Assembly: GCA_900299155.1 (NCBI GenBank)
Contig: OMIS01000073.1
Span: 1 to 21,104 of the forward strand
Length of the DNA: 21,104 nucleotides
Origin: a bacterium
Lineage (GTDB): Bacteria > Patescibacteriota > Microgenomatia > UBA1400 > PJMF01
Direction: 5' to 3'
In this document: positions 20,382-21,104 of the stretch, piece after piece
Numbering within the stretch: the first letter of the stretch is position 1
Layout: every line of letters begins with the position of its first letter
The notes under the pieces: model-generated
Databases searched by the model: none
The model's input: only the letters and a program-made list of their open reading frames with translations
Told to the model about the DNA's origin: nothing
Position numbers and translations under genes: made by a program

Positions 20382-21020
20382 TTAAGGTGTCACTTGTGTC
20401 AAGTTAAATTGAACTTGGAAAGCCAAAGTGTCACTTTGAATTTCATTACCATATGCGTTTGGATCATTTGACCAAACCATCTTTACCTTACGAGTTTGAC
20501 CAGCTGGAATAGTGACTGTGCCAGCATTGGTGTTCCACTGGGTAGCAAAACTAGATTGGTTAGCATTTGCTAGTGTTGCTGTTGCAACTGTTTCGCCAGC
20601 ATCATCATAGTCACCATCGTTATTGGTGTCGACTTTAACGACTGCTGAAGTTGCAGCGCCCAGTTCTCCATTAGTGTCACTGTTACAACCAGTTTCAGTA
20701 ACTAACTCAGGCTCATTACAGCCATTTTCAGTGTTAGTAATACTACTTAAAGCAAAAGTGAGGTTGCCTGGAACAGTTCCTGAGTTGGCAATTGTCCACT
20801 CCTTTTCGCCTTGATCGGTCCCGGTTGCACCGACATTTTCCACAGCGATACTATCAAAAGCTGTGCCATTTGCACCATCTACAGTCATATCTAATGTACC
20901 CGCACTGATAGTGTTACTTGCGGAAGTCTCTGTGTCTGAGAACAAAGCAAGTGTGGCTGCGTATGTGCCCCCAATCACTGCTGAGAGCACGATTAAAAAG
21001 AGCAGGACTTTTTTCTTCAT
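20382..21020 (-). CDS. TasA/CalY-like SipW-dependent secreted protein 1, probable major fibre subunit
   Basis: A 212-residue secreted protein. The signal peptide MKKKVLLFLIVLSAVIGGTYAA ends in the same GGTxAA context as Bacillus TasA. It is followed by LFSDTETSASNTISAGTLDM, the textbook SipW-cognate motif; cleavage is likely after A21 or A25. The body is beta-rich with few charged residues. It contains NGCNEPE...C...GELGA (C101 and C112, probably a disulfide) and DTNNDGDYDD (131-140), a calcium-loop-like Asp/Asn repeat of EF-hand or dockerin type. The end IQSDTLAFQVQFNL matches the second TasA-like protein. An AGAAAGG ribosome binding site lies about seven bases before the ATG. First gene of the operon, with a hairpin behind it, which suggests high expression. 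Confidence 0.9.
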   Translation of the reverse strand: MKKKVLLFLIVLSAVIGGTYAATLALFSDTETSASNTISAGTLDMTVDGANGTAFDSIAVENVGATGTDQGEKEWTIANSGTVPGNLTFALSSITNTENGCNEPELVTETGCNSDTNGELGAATSAVVKVDTNNDGDYDDAGETVATATLANANQSSFATQWNTNAGTVTIPAGQTRKVKMVWSNDPNAYGNEIQSDTLAFQVQFNLTQVTP

Positions 21021-21104
21021 GTATAAACCTTTCTGTGGTTTTATAAATAATTTTTTAATGACTAAAAAATACTTATTCTGTATATTTTTATTAAATATTA
21101 AATA
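21021..21104 (-). promoter_or_regulatory. AT-rich leader and promoter region of the SipW/TasA operon
   Basis: The 84 bases before the first TasA-like start are extremely AT-rich on the minus strand and run to the window edge. AGAAAGG (21036-21030) serves as ribosome binding site. TATAAA-like and TATACA-like hexamers occur (for example TTTATAAAA near 21040-21048), but none stands out, and the promoter may lie outside the window. Confidence 0.4.

Noticed and set aside
1..21104. tRNA, rRNA, CRISPR arrays, insertion sequences and long direct repeats
   Set aside because: No cloverleaf, rRNA stretch, regularly spaced repeat or transposase was seen on either strand. A covariance-model scan would be needed to exclude small RNAs.

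Overview
The window looks like a piece of a streamlined bacterial chromosome from the Candidate Phyla Radiation (Patescibacteria), most likely the Microgenomates side. That placement is an inference from gene content: a TraC-like/VirB4-like pair, a short ValRS without the usual C-terminal coiled coil, a very large DUF4012 membrane protein, a minimal YidD, and SipW/TasA-type secreted proteins. TGA is used as a stop (for example the first signal peptidase ends in an ATGA overlap), so the genetic code appears standard.

Layout, left to right. (1) 1-2976, plus strand: the 3' end of a TraC-like gene that enters from outside the window, then a VirB4/TraC ATPase. (2) 2977-6242: the replication-origin region, dnaA - oriC - dnaN. 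Consensus DnaA boxes lie both upstream of dnaA and in the 358-base dnaA-dnaN gap, and that gap ends in a row of CTA-type triplets plus an AT-rich stretch resembling the DnaA-trio unwinding element of Bacillus subtilis. (3) 6266-8218: the classical rpmH - rnpA - yidD - yidC - khpB(jag) cluster, closed by a terminator. (4) 8312-13131, plus strand: RNase H, a 1079-residue DUF4012 protein, ribosomal protein bL25 with its terminator, and a small double-CxxC protein. (5) 13224-16062, minus strand: a small one-TM/TPR-like protein downstream of valS. (6) 16148-17861, plus strand: a small secreted protein broken by a one-base frameshift, a three-TM protein and an SPFH/slipin. (7) 17957-21020, minus strand: a five-gene operon for SipW-dependent surface proteins, ordered TasA-like 1, SipW 1, an accessory SipW-type substrate, TasA-like 2, SipW 2.

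How it works together: the left two thirds hold replication initiation, membrane-protein insertion and translation functions. The right end probably encodes a secreted fibre made of TasA/CalY-like subunits released by two dedicated Ser-His signal peptidases. The accessory substrate ends in a near copy of the motif that follows the signal peptide of the main subunit, which suggests a specific assembly role.

A recurring feature is that genes heading a transcription unit (virB4-like, dnaN, valS, the TPR-like gene, slipin, and less exactly rpmH and the DUF4012 gene) have a TATAAT/TACAAT hexamer only 7-13 bases before the start codon, so they would be transcribed leaderless or nearly so. Genes inside operons (yidC, khpB) carry AAAGGA-type ribosome binding sites. 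No tRNA, rRNA, CRISPR array, insertion sequence or long repeat was seen.
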